From positions 558,001 to 622,000 of the forward strand of contig CBDFHN010000002.1 of the NCBI GenBank assembly GCA_965247735.1: a stretch of DNA of 64,000 bases, given 5' to 3'. Of this stretch, positions 35,693 to 44,280 are shown one piece after another. The stretch comes from JAOXRU01 sp965247735. GTDB lineage: Bacteria; Bacteroidota; Bacteroidia; Flavobacteriales; Flavobacteriaceae. Under the pieces are notes generated by a model. It did not search any database, had not been told where the DNA came from, and was given only the letters and a program-made list of their open reading frames with translations. A program made the translations under genes and the position numbers. Positions within the stretch are counted from its first letter, which is position 1. Each line of letters starts with the position of its first letter.

Positions 35693-36271
35693 TTGAAAAA
35701 TTTACTTGAAAACATATTTACACATGTTGAGCTAACAAGCCTTGAAACAGAACTTTTAATTTCAAAGGTAACATTCAAGAAATACTTAAAAGGCGAATAC
35801 ATTCTTGAAAAAGATAAGATATGCAGGCATCAGAATTTTGTGATCTCAGGATGTTTAAGAACATTCTATTTAGATCTTGATGGAAATATACATGTGGTTT
35901 CTTTTGATGCTGAAAATTATTGGACAGGAGATTTAAGTAGTTTTTTCCATCAAAAACCAGCAAATTTTAATGTACAATGCATTGAAGATTCCGAATTAGT
36001 TCAAATCTCTTATGATAATATTGAAGACTTGTATCGAGAAATCCCCAAACTAGAACGGTTTTTTAGAATCTTAATACAAAATGCATATGTTTCTTCACAA
36101 ATGAGAGTTATTGATAATATAAGACTTTCTGCTAAAGAGAAATATTTAAAATTTATAACAAAATACCCTACTATAGAAAAAAGAGTACCACAATATATGG
36201 TAGCTTCTTATTTGGGTATTTCTGCGGAATTTCTAAGTAAAATAAAGAAAAAACTACAGCATAGCAATTGA
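35693..36271 (+). CDS. Crp/Fnr-family transcriptional regulator
   Basis: A 192-residue regulator. Residues about 10-120 form a cyclic-nucleotide-binding-like beta-roll (GEYILEKDKICRHQNFVISGCLRTFYLD). The C-terminus is a winged-helix DNA-binding domain, with VPQYMVASYLGISAEFLSKIKKKL as the recognition helix region. It appears to start at TTG (35693), because no ATG or GTG is present in frame before a large part of the family domain. The ligand is not predictable. It stands 141 bases before the metallo-hydrolase lipoprotein gene on the same strand and may regulate it. Confidence 0.8.
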   Translation: MKNLLENIFTHVELTSLETELLISKVTFKKYLKGEYILEKDKICRHQNFVISGCLRTFYLDLDGNIHVVSFDAENYWTGDLSSFFHQKPANFNVQCIEDSELVQISYDNIEDLYREIPKLERFFRILIQNAYVSSQMRVIDNIRLSAKEKYLKFITKYPTIEKRVPQYMVASYLGISAEFLSKIKKKLQHSN

Positions 36272-36380
36272 ATCTTGAGTATCTGAAGAATAAAATTCAT
36301 TTAAGCATTCACTTCAATACCAATATAATTTGTTTTCTGAAATCTTGAACTAGTTCATTTTTTATCTTTCTTATCCGCCA

Positions 36381-36388
36381 TAAATTTG
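36381..36388 (+). promoter_or_regulatory. Candidate -7 box (TAAATTTG) for the metallo-hydrolase gene
   Basis: A perfect TAnnTTTG, 24 bases before the ATG at 36413. Confidence 0.45.
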
Positions 36389-36412
36389 TTTAAACTTAAA
36401 AAAAACAAAAAA

Positions 36413-38071
36413 ATGAAACTATACAAGAAAAGTATTTTAGGAGTATTACTATCTCTTATTATGATAAGCTGTAGTGATGATGACGATAATGCAACTACTG
36501 CTACTAATAGTAGTTTGTTTGCAGAAATGAAAACAGTAATGGGAGGAGAAAATGCCATAAATGGAGCTACCTCAATTAAATATTCAGTTGTTGGAGTGGC
36601 CAATGAATTTCAAGAAGACCCAGAACCAGTAAACGAATTAACAGCAAACTATTCATATGACCTTACCTATTTGCTTAACGGAGAAAAAGCTAAACAAAGT
36701 TGGTCAATACAGACCGATTATGCTTATGAAGCAGATTTCTCTTTTGTTGAGCTTATAGATGGAACCAACGGAACATCTGAAGGAGTAACAGGTTTTTTCT
36801 CTCAGTATTTTGCTGGATTTGGAGTGGAAGGAGATCCTATGTTTTCTACAAAACTGGCAGCACGACAAAAAACAAATGCAATGTCTAATCCTTTAGCATT
36901 AATTAAATTGATCTCTTCAGGATCCACAGTTGAAGGTAGTGTTTTGGGGGAGATAAATGTTGGATTTAATACCTCAACTTTCGGATTTGGATCAGCTACA
37001 CCAGATATAATGTTGCTAATTGATACCTCAACAAAAATGCCTTTAAAAGCGACTGTACTTGAGGCTGACCCATTATATGGAGATGTATTGTATGAAGTTC
37101 TTTATAGCGATTGGACTACCGTTAATGGAATTCTATATCCTGGAAAACTAACCCATATATTTGATGATCATATTATCAGAATAGAAACACTAAGTGCTAT
37201 TGAAATTAATCCAACTTTCGATATTTCAGATCTTACTGTCACCACACCAGACTGGACATATGACGTTAATGAAGCTAAATATGGACATCTATCTTCTCAA
37301 TTTCATTACAGAATGTTAATGGTATCTTTTGCTTCTGATTTCCCTGTAGAATTTACAACTGCTACCTCTGCTGCTGCTACACCTTCAGCAACAGTTCCAA
37401 ATGATCCTAATGTTTATAGAGTATCTGGAGATTTTCAGTCGCATTATACTTATGCATTTAAAGTGAATGGTGAATTAGTGCTTTTAGACTCTCCTTTTAA
37501 CAATAGGAGATCAGCGGCTGTTTTAAACAAAATTAGAGCAGATTTTAGCACAGATCCTATAAAATATGTAGTGAATTCACACAATCACTTTGATCATATT
37601 GGAGGTATTAGAGGTAGTTTAGCCGAAGGTGGTGATTTAGTAGTTGGTGAAGGCTCAAGATTATCTTTTGAAAGTATTTTACAAAATCCATATACAATAT
37701 TTCCGAATCCAATTGATGGTAATACAGTAAATGTTATTGGTGTATCAGGAGAACTGGTTATTGGTACCGGAGACGATCAGTTAATTTTATATACAGTTCC
37801 TACTACACATGCAGAAACTGATGATTTTATTTTAATATACAAACCTTCTACAGAAACGATTTATTTTGGAGGGGATATATATAATCCAGGATTTGGTTTT
37901 GTTTTTGATGGTTTGGGAACAATAAATCAGGAAAGATCAATTCATTTAGCGAAAGATCTAGTCACTCTTGTGGAATCAAAAGGTATTACTGTAGTTACTT
38001 CATACGCCGTTCATGGATTTGTATTACAAGACAATCTATATAGTAATATTGTAGATATGTCTAACCTATAA
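36413..38071 (+). CDS. Metallo-beta-lactamase-fold lipoprotein
   Basis: A 552-residue exported protein. Lipoprotein signal MKLYKKSILGVLLSLIMISC, with the lipobox Cys at about residue 20 followed by a run of Asp. Residues about 30-290 are a beta-rich region without a recognised family. Residues about 330-550 are a metallo-beta-lactamase hydrolase with the metal motif HNHFDH (about residues 389-394) and later metal ligands at TTHAETDD (about 465) and VHGF near the end. It is probably a periplasmic metallo-hydrolase of unknown substrate; real beta-lactamase activity is not supported. The nine-codon longer frame to 36386 is unlikely, as it spoils the signal peptide. Confidence 0.82.
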   Translation: MKLYKKSILGVLLSLIMISCSDDDDNATTATNSSLFAEMKTVMGGENAINGATSIKYSVVGVANEFQEDPEPVNELTANYSYDLTYLLNGEKAKQSWSIQTDYAYEADFSFVELIDGTNGTSEGVTGFFSQYFAGFGVEGDPMFSTKLAARQKTNAMSNPLALIKLISSGSTVEGSVLGEINVGFNTSTFGFGSATPDIMLLIDTSTKMPLKATVLEADPLYGDVLYEVLYSDWTTVNGILYPGKLTHIFDDHIIRIETLSAIEINPTFDISDLTVTTPDWTYDVNEAKYGHLSSQFHYRMLMVSFASDFPVEFTTATSAAATPSATVPNDPNVYRVSGDFQSHYTYAFKVNGELVLLDSPFNNRRSAAVLNKIRADFSTDPIKYVVNSHNHFDHIGGIRGSLAEGGDLVVGEGSRLSFESILQNPYTIFPNPIDGNTVNVIGVSGELVIGTGDDQLILYTVPTTHAETDDFILIYKPSTETIYFGGDIYNPGFGFVFDGLGTINQERSIHLAKDLVTLVESKGITVVTSYAVHGFVLQDNLYSNIVDMSNL

Positions 38072-38129
38072 ACAAAATAACTACTCCTTTTTGTCTATAT
38101 CTGAGAACACCTAAAGGCAAAAAATAAGT

Positions 38130-38168
38130 CATAATACAATGAGATTAATTTCATTGTATTATGGTTTT
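38130..38168. terminator. Terminator between metallo-hydrolase and AraC-type genes
   Basis: A 13-base perfect stem (38130-38142 with 38151-38163, core TAATACAATGA) has an 8-base loop and a T-run (gttttta). It lies between convergent genes. Confidence 0.8.
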
Positions 38169-39220
38169 TACCCTTTTGTGTGTTTTTGTCTATACTGAAC
38201 AGCAGTACAACCTTCTATTTTTTTAAAAGCTGTATTAAAAGAGGAAATACTATTAAATCCACAATCATAAGCAATTGCGGCAATTGTATAGTTTTCAAAT
38301 TTCTTGGAGATTAACCGTTTTTTTATTTCAGCTATTCTATACCTAGTGATAAATGCAGAATAATTTAGCCCATCTTCTTGGTTTATAACTTGAGACAATT
38401 GCTTTGCAGAAATCCCTACTGCAATACTTAGTTTTTTTAAATTTAGTTCGGTATCCAAATACAAATGTTTAGTATTCATCAACTCCATTAATTTTAACAT
38501 GTATTGCTTAGATAAATCAGTATTTAATAAGGATGCTGCATATTTATCAGTATCTGTTTTTAAAATATGAAGATGTCTAATGACAAAAACCAGTAAGCAA
38601 ACTACAATAACAGAGTATAATATTGCGTGACTCATATAATATGGAACAATACGATAATGAACCAATAGGTAATTAAGAAACATTAGCACTGTAAAACTAC
38701 TTAATAGAAGTAGCCATTTTTTTTGGGTATCTAATATTGTAAAAGTACCATTTTCACCCTCTTTAAATATACAAAACAGTGTATAGCTACTATAAATTAA
38801 TCCATGAAAAACTAATGAAAAGAAGAAAACATGAGCCCCTTTACTCCTATCGTTCGGTATCCAAAAACAAAAAATAAGCACTAATAAATATGGACAATAT
38901 TGAAAAAATAGTTCTTGCTTGGTTCTTCTTAACTTTGGATTTAATATAGATTTTGAATACAAATATAAAGAAGGGCCTACAAGTAATAATAAACCTAGAA
39001 AAATGGTTCTTAATATCTCATTAATTTCAAAATAGTTATTGAATAACGATTTTCCTATTCTAAAACTATAGGCAATAAGGTAGATTCCCAAAAACAAGTT
39101 TGCCTTACTATTTGTTAACTTAGTAAAAACCAAAAACAAGCCAAAAAACAAGCCTATAATTACACCAATACTTCCAAGGAGTAATTCTATATGAACAAAA
39201 ATTTCTGGCTGATTTGTCAT
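38168..39220 (-). CDS. AraC-family regulator with N-terminal membrane domain
   Basis: A 350-residue protein. The first ~225 residues contain about seven transmembrane helices. The C-terminal ~100 residues are an AraC/XylS helix-turn-helix domain, with YTIAAIAYDCGFNSISSFNTAFKKIEGC as the second helix-turn-helix. This membrane-sensor plus AraC architecture is common in Bacteroidota. The signal sensed is unknown. It lies downstream of the RND/channel operon on the same strand, separated by a terminator, so it may be its regulator but is not part of it. Confidence 0.85.
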   Translation of the reverse strand: MTNQPEIFVHIELLLGSIGVIIGLFFGLFLVFTKLTNSKANLFLGIYLIAYSFRIGKSLFNNYFEINEILRTIFLGLLLLVGPSLYLYSKSILNPKLRRTKQELFFQYCPYLLVLIFCFWIPNDRSKGAHVFFFSLVFHGLIYSSYTLFCIFKEGENGTFTILDTQKKWLLLLSSFTVLMFLNYLLVHYRIVPYYMSHAILYSVIVVCLLVFVIRHLHILKTDTDKYAASLLNTDLSKQYMLKLMELMNTKHLYLDTELNLKKLSIAVGISAKQLSQVINQEDGLNYSAFITRYRIAEIKKRLISKKFENYTIAAIAYDCGFNSISSFNTAFKKIEGCTAVQYRQKHTKG

Positions 39221-39233
39221 TCTACAAATAAAC

Positions 39234-39262
39234 TAAAAAAAATATGCCAATCAGCATTTTTT
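39234..39262 (-). terminator. Terminator of the RND/channel operon
   Basis: On the minus strand the short stem ATGC...GCAT, with A-T extensions on both sides, is followed by a long T-run. It lies between the channel gene and the AraC-type gene. Confidence 0.5.
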
Positions 39263-39343
39263 TATATAGAAATACTATCGCTTAACGTATAACCTTTAGT
39301 GCTAATATTTTTTTCATAGCTATAAGCAATTCACTAAATTCAA

Positions 39344-40015
39344 TTATTTTTTAGAAAAATTTATATATTTCCCTACCACAACAGCAGTTATGATCACCAT
39401 ATAAAACTGTCCCATAAGACCTAATAACATTGATGCTTTTTGAGCTGCAGTAGTTACAGGTACTATTTCTCCATAACCAATAGTCATAAGGGTGATATAA
39501 CTAAAATAAAGCAAACTGTCCGATTTTTCATTCATAGGCATATTGGCTTCAAAAAAATTGCCGCTAAAGGATCCTGGCAATAACATTTCTACAGCCATTA
39601 CAATAAAGTACCCAACTAAACCTAAACTCATATAACCAGAAACAACTCCAAGAATTAAGTTTTTGGTGACTTCATTAATAGCCCATACTTGTTTTATGAT
39701 TTCGAAGGTAATTATAGCATAGAACAGAAAAAAAAATCCAAAACGCGCAATATCAACCTCCAAATTTTGCGTATCCCACATGGCATAACCAGAAGTTAAT
39801 GCAGATGCAAAGAACAATACCGTTAAAATTATCTTTAGCCTTTTATTAACTAAAAGGTTGATTCCTGCCACAGTATTTAAAAGTAATGCTATAGGAAATA
39901 GATATTCTAAAAAGAAACTATCCGTAAAAATTAATATTCCAAATAAATTAAAAAGCAAGGTTCCTAAAAAAAACTCTAACCTATTATTATAAAGATACTG
40001 TAAAACAATTTTCAT
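39344..40015 (-). CDS. Two-TM potassium-channel-like protein
   Basis: A 223-residue membrane protein with five or six hydrophobic helices. The pore region near the C-terminus carries TIGYGE (residues 178-183), which matches the K+ selectivity filter TxGYGD/E, between two helices of an Ion_trans_2 type pore. There is no C-terminal RCK/TrkA_N regulatory domain. It starts 3 bases after the RND pump's stop codon, so it belongs to that operon. This pairing is unusual. The protein may conduct K+ or related ions, and might help balance charge moved by the proton-driven pump (inference). Confidence 0.75.
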   Translation of the reverse strand: MKIVLQYLYNNRLEFFLGTLLFNLFGILIFTDSFFLEYLFPIALLLNTVAGINLLVNKRLKIILTVLFFASALTSGYAMWDTQNLEVDIARFGFFFLFYAIITFEIIKQVWAINEVTKNLILGVVSGYMSLGLVGYFIVMAVEMLLPGSFSGNFFEANMPMNEKSDSLLYFSYITLMTIGYGEIVPVTTAAQKASMLLGLMGQFYMVIITAVVVGKYINFSKK

Positions 40016-40018
40016 AAA

Positions 40019-43000
40019 TTAATCTTCTAACAACTTTTCATTAAAAACATAGCCTTTGTAATTTAATTTATACAAGATACTATAAAAAGTAGGAATAAAA
40101 ACCAAGGTAATTACAGTCCCAAATAAAAGACCTATCATAATACAAACCGCCATTCCTTCCCACATTTCTCCTCCACTTAAATAAAGTGGTATTAATCCCA
40201 ATATTGTGGTACATGTTGCTAACAATATAGGTCTAAAACGTTGTAAACAAGCCGTTATTACTGCTTCCTGTTCTGTTCTGCCTAAATCGTTTTGTTCTAT
40301 TTCCATACGATCTATTAAAACAATAGCATTATTAATAACAATCCCAAACAGAGAGATTATTCCTAAAAATGGCATAAATCCAAAAGGTTCTTGGAAAACA
40401 AGCAAGCCAATGACTACTCCTATTAGCGCCAATGGAATTGTCAACACAATCATGGTCATTTTTCTCACCGAATTAAACTGAATAATAAGAAGTAAAACAA
40501 TAATAAAACCTGAAATTGGTAAATATCCTATTACAGAGCCCATGCTTTCTGCAGTACTAGCAGCATCACCACCAAATACATAGCTGTAATTATCTGGCCA
40601 TTTTTTTGATTCTTCTTCAATCCAAGGGGTGATTATCTCAGTAATTAAACTTGCATTTCCACCTGCTCTTAACTCGCTACTAATAATAATTGTTCTAGCT
40701 AAATCTAGTCTTTTTATTTTAGCATATTGCCAAGCAGGTACTATGGAAGCAACCTGTAACAGAGGTACACTTTTACCAGATCCTTGGGCATATATATTTA
40801 GTGTTTCCAAAGAAGCTAAAGATTGTTGTTGGTCCGAACCACTCCGCATCATTATAGGAATAGATTTATCGTCTTCTCTATATTCTCCAGTTTGAAATCC
40901 ATCTAAAACTGTGGAAAGAGAGGTGGCAATATCTGAACTTGTAATTCCTGCATTTTGGGCACGATTTTGATCAATTTTAATCAATAGTTTTTTAGTTTTA
41001 GGTCCCCAATCATCTTTTACATTTTTGGTGCCTGAGATACTAGAGAGTTTCAACTTAACTTTCTCTGCTATCGATGCCAATTCATCAGGATTTTTCCCTG
41101 ACACTTTAATTTCTATAGGAGTACCACCTCCGCCTGCCGATAACGCACCTACCGTTATATCTGCATTTGCAAAATGATCGTAAGAAAATTGGTCAAGTTT
41201 AGCAATAATCATATTATTCTCACTAAAAGACGAGGTATTCACTAAAATATGAGCATAATTAGAATTGGCTTCATCTGGACTATAACCCAAATCATAAGAC
41301 TCTGGTCCTTTTCCTGTATAAGAAGACCAACTTTGTATTCCCTTAATACGGTTATTATTGGTTTTTAAAGAATCAAGCATATATTTTTCTAGTTCTTTTA
41401 CTACACGCTCTGTGGCCTCAATTTTATTGCCTTCAGGAAGACTAATATTAACCGTTACCATATTTCTAGAACTATCGGGAAAAAAGACAAAAGAAAGGTA
41501 GCCAAATCCAAACATGGAAACCAAAAAAGCTACAAAAATAACCACTATTGTCTTGTTTTTATTCCTTAATGAAAACAATATTAATTTTTTATAATAGATT
41601 TTTATTGCATTTATTGCTTTATCAACTAAAGAAAGCTTGCGCTGCTCTTTGGGTACCACTTTTAAAAACAAATAACAGAATAAAGTAATTATTGTAAGTG
41701 CAATAATCCAAGAAGAAGATAAGGCAATGGTTATTACCACAAAAATAGGACCTACAATATCTCCCATGCTTGTTGGCGATAGATAGAAAGCTAAAAATGC
41801 AGCAGATGTTGTAAGGGTAGAAATTAATAAAGGCATCCATAGTTCTGAAAAAGCCTGAATGGCTGCTTCTTTTTTGGCAATACCTTGTTCCAGTTTTACA
41901 ATTATAGTTTCCGCTACTACTATGGCATTATCAACTAGCATACCTAATGCCATTATTAATGCAGCTAAAGAAACTTGATTAAGACCTGTATCTATAAGTC
42001 CCATTATCATAATCGTCATAATTATTACAATAGGGATAAGACTAGCTATAACAAGACCTGTACGAAATCCAAGAAATATCAACATCACAATAAGGACTAT
42101 TGCTATAGACTGCATTAGATTTACCATAAAATTATTAACCTCATTTTCTACAAAAGCATCAACTGATGAAATTCGATTTAATTCTAATCCGATTGGTAAC
42201 TTTTGTTGCCACCCTTCAACAAGCATATTAACTTCCTTACCTAGTGCTACAACATTAGCATCGTCTTTAAGATTAATATGAATTGAAATTGCAGTTTTTC
42301 CATTGACCCGTACTTTCTGATCTGGCGGATCTACATAGCCTTTATTAACAGTAGTAATATCTCCTAATTTTACTAATTGAGTACCATCACCCACAGCAAT
42401 TAGCGTTTCTCTTATATCCGTTACGTTATTAAAATTTCCTGTAGGCTCTAGAATAATACGCTCGTCTCCAATATTGATTTGTCCCCCTGAACTTAAAATA
42501 TTAACATTAGTCATGCTTTGTTGCAGTTTTGAAGCTGAAAGTCCATATTCTTTAAGACGCGAATTATCAAACTCTACAAAAACACGTTCCTCTTGTACAC
42601 CTCCTAGCTCCACTTTTGCAGCATCAGGCAAACGAATAAAATCGTCTTTTATATCATCTGCATAGTCTTTCATTTCTCTATAAGAAAAACCATCTGAAAC
42701 GAGTCCTACTACAATTCCATAGGTTTCACCTACTCCATCATCATTTAAACTCACTCGTACATCTTGCGGTAAGTCATTTATTGCATTTAATTTACGTCGC
42801 AATCGATCCCATACTGCTTGTAAATCTTCTTCATTTATTTCATCTTTAAGTGTAACACTTACGACAGACAATCCCGTTCTAGAAGTACTTGCGACTTCAT
42901 CTAACTCAGGTAATTCTTGTACTTTCTTTTCGATCTTATCGGTTACCAATTGTTCTACACGTTCTGGACTTGCACCAGGAAAAGAAGACACAATAGTGGC

Positions 43001-43132
43001 TACCCTTATTGTAAAAGGTGGCATACTATCTCTTGATAAACCAAAATAAGTAGATACACCTACAATTAATATGGTACAGAGTACCATCATACTAATTCTA
43101 TTTTTTTCTATGGAGAATTTGGCTAAATTCAT
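40019..43132 (-). CDS. RND-family efflux permease
   Basis: A 1037-residue inner membrane proton antiporter of the AcrB/MdtB hydrophobe-amphiphile type. The N-terminal helix is followed by a large periplasmic porter domain. The central transmembrane block carries the proton-relay segment ALGMLVDNAIVVAETI. A second periplasmic domain follows, then a C-terminal block with NNAIVLIDRMEIE. Length and duplicated layout are normal. It is the third gene of a leftward operon with its adaptor and a TolC-like outer membrane partner, so the tripartite pump is complete. Substrates unknown. Confidence 0.92.
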   Translation of the reverse strand: MNLAKFSIEKNRISMMVLCTILIVGVSTYFGLSRDSMPPFTIRVATIVSSFPGASPERVEQLVTDKIEKKVQELPELDEVASTSRTGLSVVSVTLKDEINEEDLQAVWDRLRRKLNAINDLPQDVRVSLNDDGVGETYGIVVGLVSDGFSYREMKDYADDIKDDFIRLPDAAKVELGGVQEERVFVEFDNSRLKEYGLSASKLQQSMTNVNILSSGGQINIGDERIILEPTGNFNNVTDIRETLIAVGDGTQLVKLGDITTVNKGYVDPPDQKVRVNGKTAISIHINLKDDANVVALGKEVNMLVEGWQQKLPIGLELNRISSVDAFVENEVNNFMVNLMQSIAIVLIVMLIFLGFRTGLVIASLIPIVIIMTIMIMGLIDTGLNQVSLAALIMALGMLVDNAIVVAETIIVKLEQGIAKKEAAIQAFSELWMPLLISTLTTSAAFLAFYLSPTSMGDIVGPIFVVITIALSSSWIIALTIITLFCYLFLKVVPKEQRKLSLVDKAINAIKIYYKKLILFSLRNKNKTIVVIFVAFLVSMFGFGYLSFVFFPDSSRNMVTVNISLPEGNKIEATERVVKELEKYMLDSLKTNNNRIKGIQSWSSYTGKGPESYDLGYSPDEANSNYAHILVNTSSFSENNMIIAKLDQFSYDHFANADITVGALSAGGGGTPIEIKVSGKNPDELASIAEKVKLKLSSISGTKNVKDDWGPKTKKLLIKIDQNRAQNAGITSSDIATSLSTVLDGFQTGEYREDDKSIPIMMRSGSDQQQSLASLETLNIYAQGSGKSVPLLQVASIVPAWQYAKIKRLDLARTIIISSELRAGGNASLITEIITPWIEEESKKWPDNYSYVFGGDAASTAESMGSVIGYLPISGFIIVLLLIIQFNSVRKMTMIVLTIPLALIGVVIGLLVFQEPFGFMPFLGIISLFGIVINNAIVLIDRMEIEQNDLGRTEQEAVITACLQRFRPILLATCTTILGLIPLYLSGGEMWEGMAVCIMIGLLFGTVITLVFIPTFYSILYKLNYKGYVFNEKLLED

Positions 43133-43180
43133 AAGAATATTTTATATGATTAGTTACTATTAATACTATAAAAAAAGCAA

Positions 43181-44263
43181 TTATAACTTTACCCGTTGCC
43201 CATCTATTAAGGTTTGCAATCCTGCAGTTGCTATTTTTTGATCTACAGAAAGACCAGACAATACCTCAAAACCCTCTACACTTAATGCACCTATGGTAAT
43301 ATGTTGTTTTTTTACAATCATATTTTCGCCATCTTTTTCAATTAAAAACACAAAATTACCTTTACTATCTTCCCCTACCGCATGTGTTGCAACAACTAAG
43401 GTTTTAGTGTTTACAGTTCGTGTACTAAAATCAAAAGTTACATTTGCAGCCATACCACTCTTAATATCTGCTGTGGGATTGCTAATAGTAACACGTATGG
43501 GATATGTTGCCGAATTTACATCTACAGAAGGTGCCACTTCTGTAACTTTTGCTTTAAACTCTTCACCATCAAGTGAGGTAAAATTAACATCGACAATCAT
43601 ACCTTCTTTAATACCATTGATTACACTTTCTGGAATCCCTAATTCAATTTCCATATCCCTTCCTGCATTTAACGTTCCTATGGTCTGGCCTGCTGCTATA
43701 TTCTCATCAATCTCAGAAATTACACTTGAGATTACCCCATCTTCAGGGGCATACAAATATCCATAACGGACTTGTTCTTGTTGAATAGCTACTCCTCTTT
43801 TTGCAGATTGGTAACTTTCCTGAGCCGTTTTGTAAGCATTTTTTGCAGCTTCAAAATCACTTAACGACGAACTCCCTTTTTCAAACAACAATCGAACTCT
43901 ATTTAGACTAAGTTTTGCTGTATTCATTTGGGACTCTGCACTATTTTGATCCGTTAATGACTGCTCATAAGAAAGTCTAGATTGTACATTATCTAACTTG
44001 CCCATTAATTCCCCCTTTTTTACCTTTTTACCTAATTTTAAGGTGTAAAAGGTTATAATCCCGGAATTACGAAAACTTAAATTGATAATTTTATCAGTTT
44101 CAGCTGTTCCACTAAAAGTCCTTATTTTCTCACCTCCTAGGTAACCGATAACTTGGTACTTAACTGGCCTTACAAAAACTTTTTCCTTCTTTTTTTCCTC
44201 AGAACAAGAAAATAGCAAGCTCAATACTAAAAGCGATACGATACTATGTAATAATTGTTTCAT
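43181..44263 (-). CDS. RND periplasmic adaptor (membrane fusion protein), lipoprotein
   Basis: A 360-residue adaptor. Lipoprotein signal with lipobox Cys at about residue 20 (LLFSCSEE), then beta-barrel/lipoyl halves around a coiled-coil hairpin, residues about 90-160 (LSYEQSLTDQNSAESQMNTAKL...). LYAPEDGVISSV is the typical lipoyl second half. It links the inner membrane pump to the TolC-like channel. It starts 17 bases after the upstream TolC-like gene and ends 48 bases before the pump. Confidence 0.92.
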   Translation of the reverse strand: MKQLLHSIVSLLVLSLLFSCSEEKKKEKVFVRPVKYQVIGYLGGEKIRTFSGTAETDKIINLSFRNSGIITFYTLKLGKKVKKGELMGKLDNVQSRLSYEQSLTDQNSAESQMNTAKLSLNRVRLLFEKGSSSLSDFEAAKNAYKTAQESYQSAKRGVAIQQEQVRYGYLYAPEDGVISSVISEIDENIAAGQTIGTLNAGRDMEIELGIPESVINGIKEGMIVDVNFTSLDGEEFKAKVTEVAPSVDVNSATYPIRVTISNPTADIKSGMAANVTFDFSTRTVNTKTLVVATHAVGEDSKGNFVFLIEKDGENMIVKKQHITIGALSVEGFEVLSGLSVDQKIATAGLQTLIDGQRVKL

Positions 44264-44280
44264 GCTAGGTGTATTTTTTG

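Noticed and set aside
36413..38071. Beta-lactamase resistance gene
   Set aside because: It has only the general metallo-hydrolase fold in a long lipoprotein, without the marks of true metallo-beta-lactamases.
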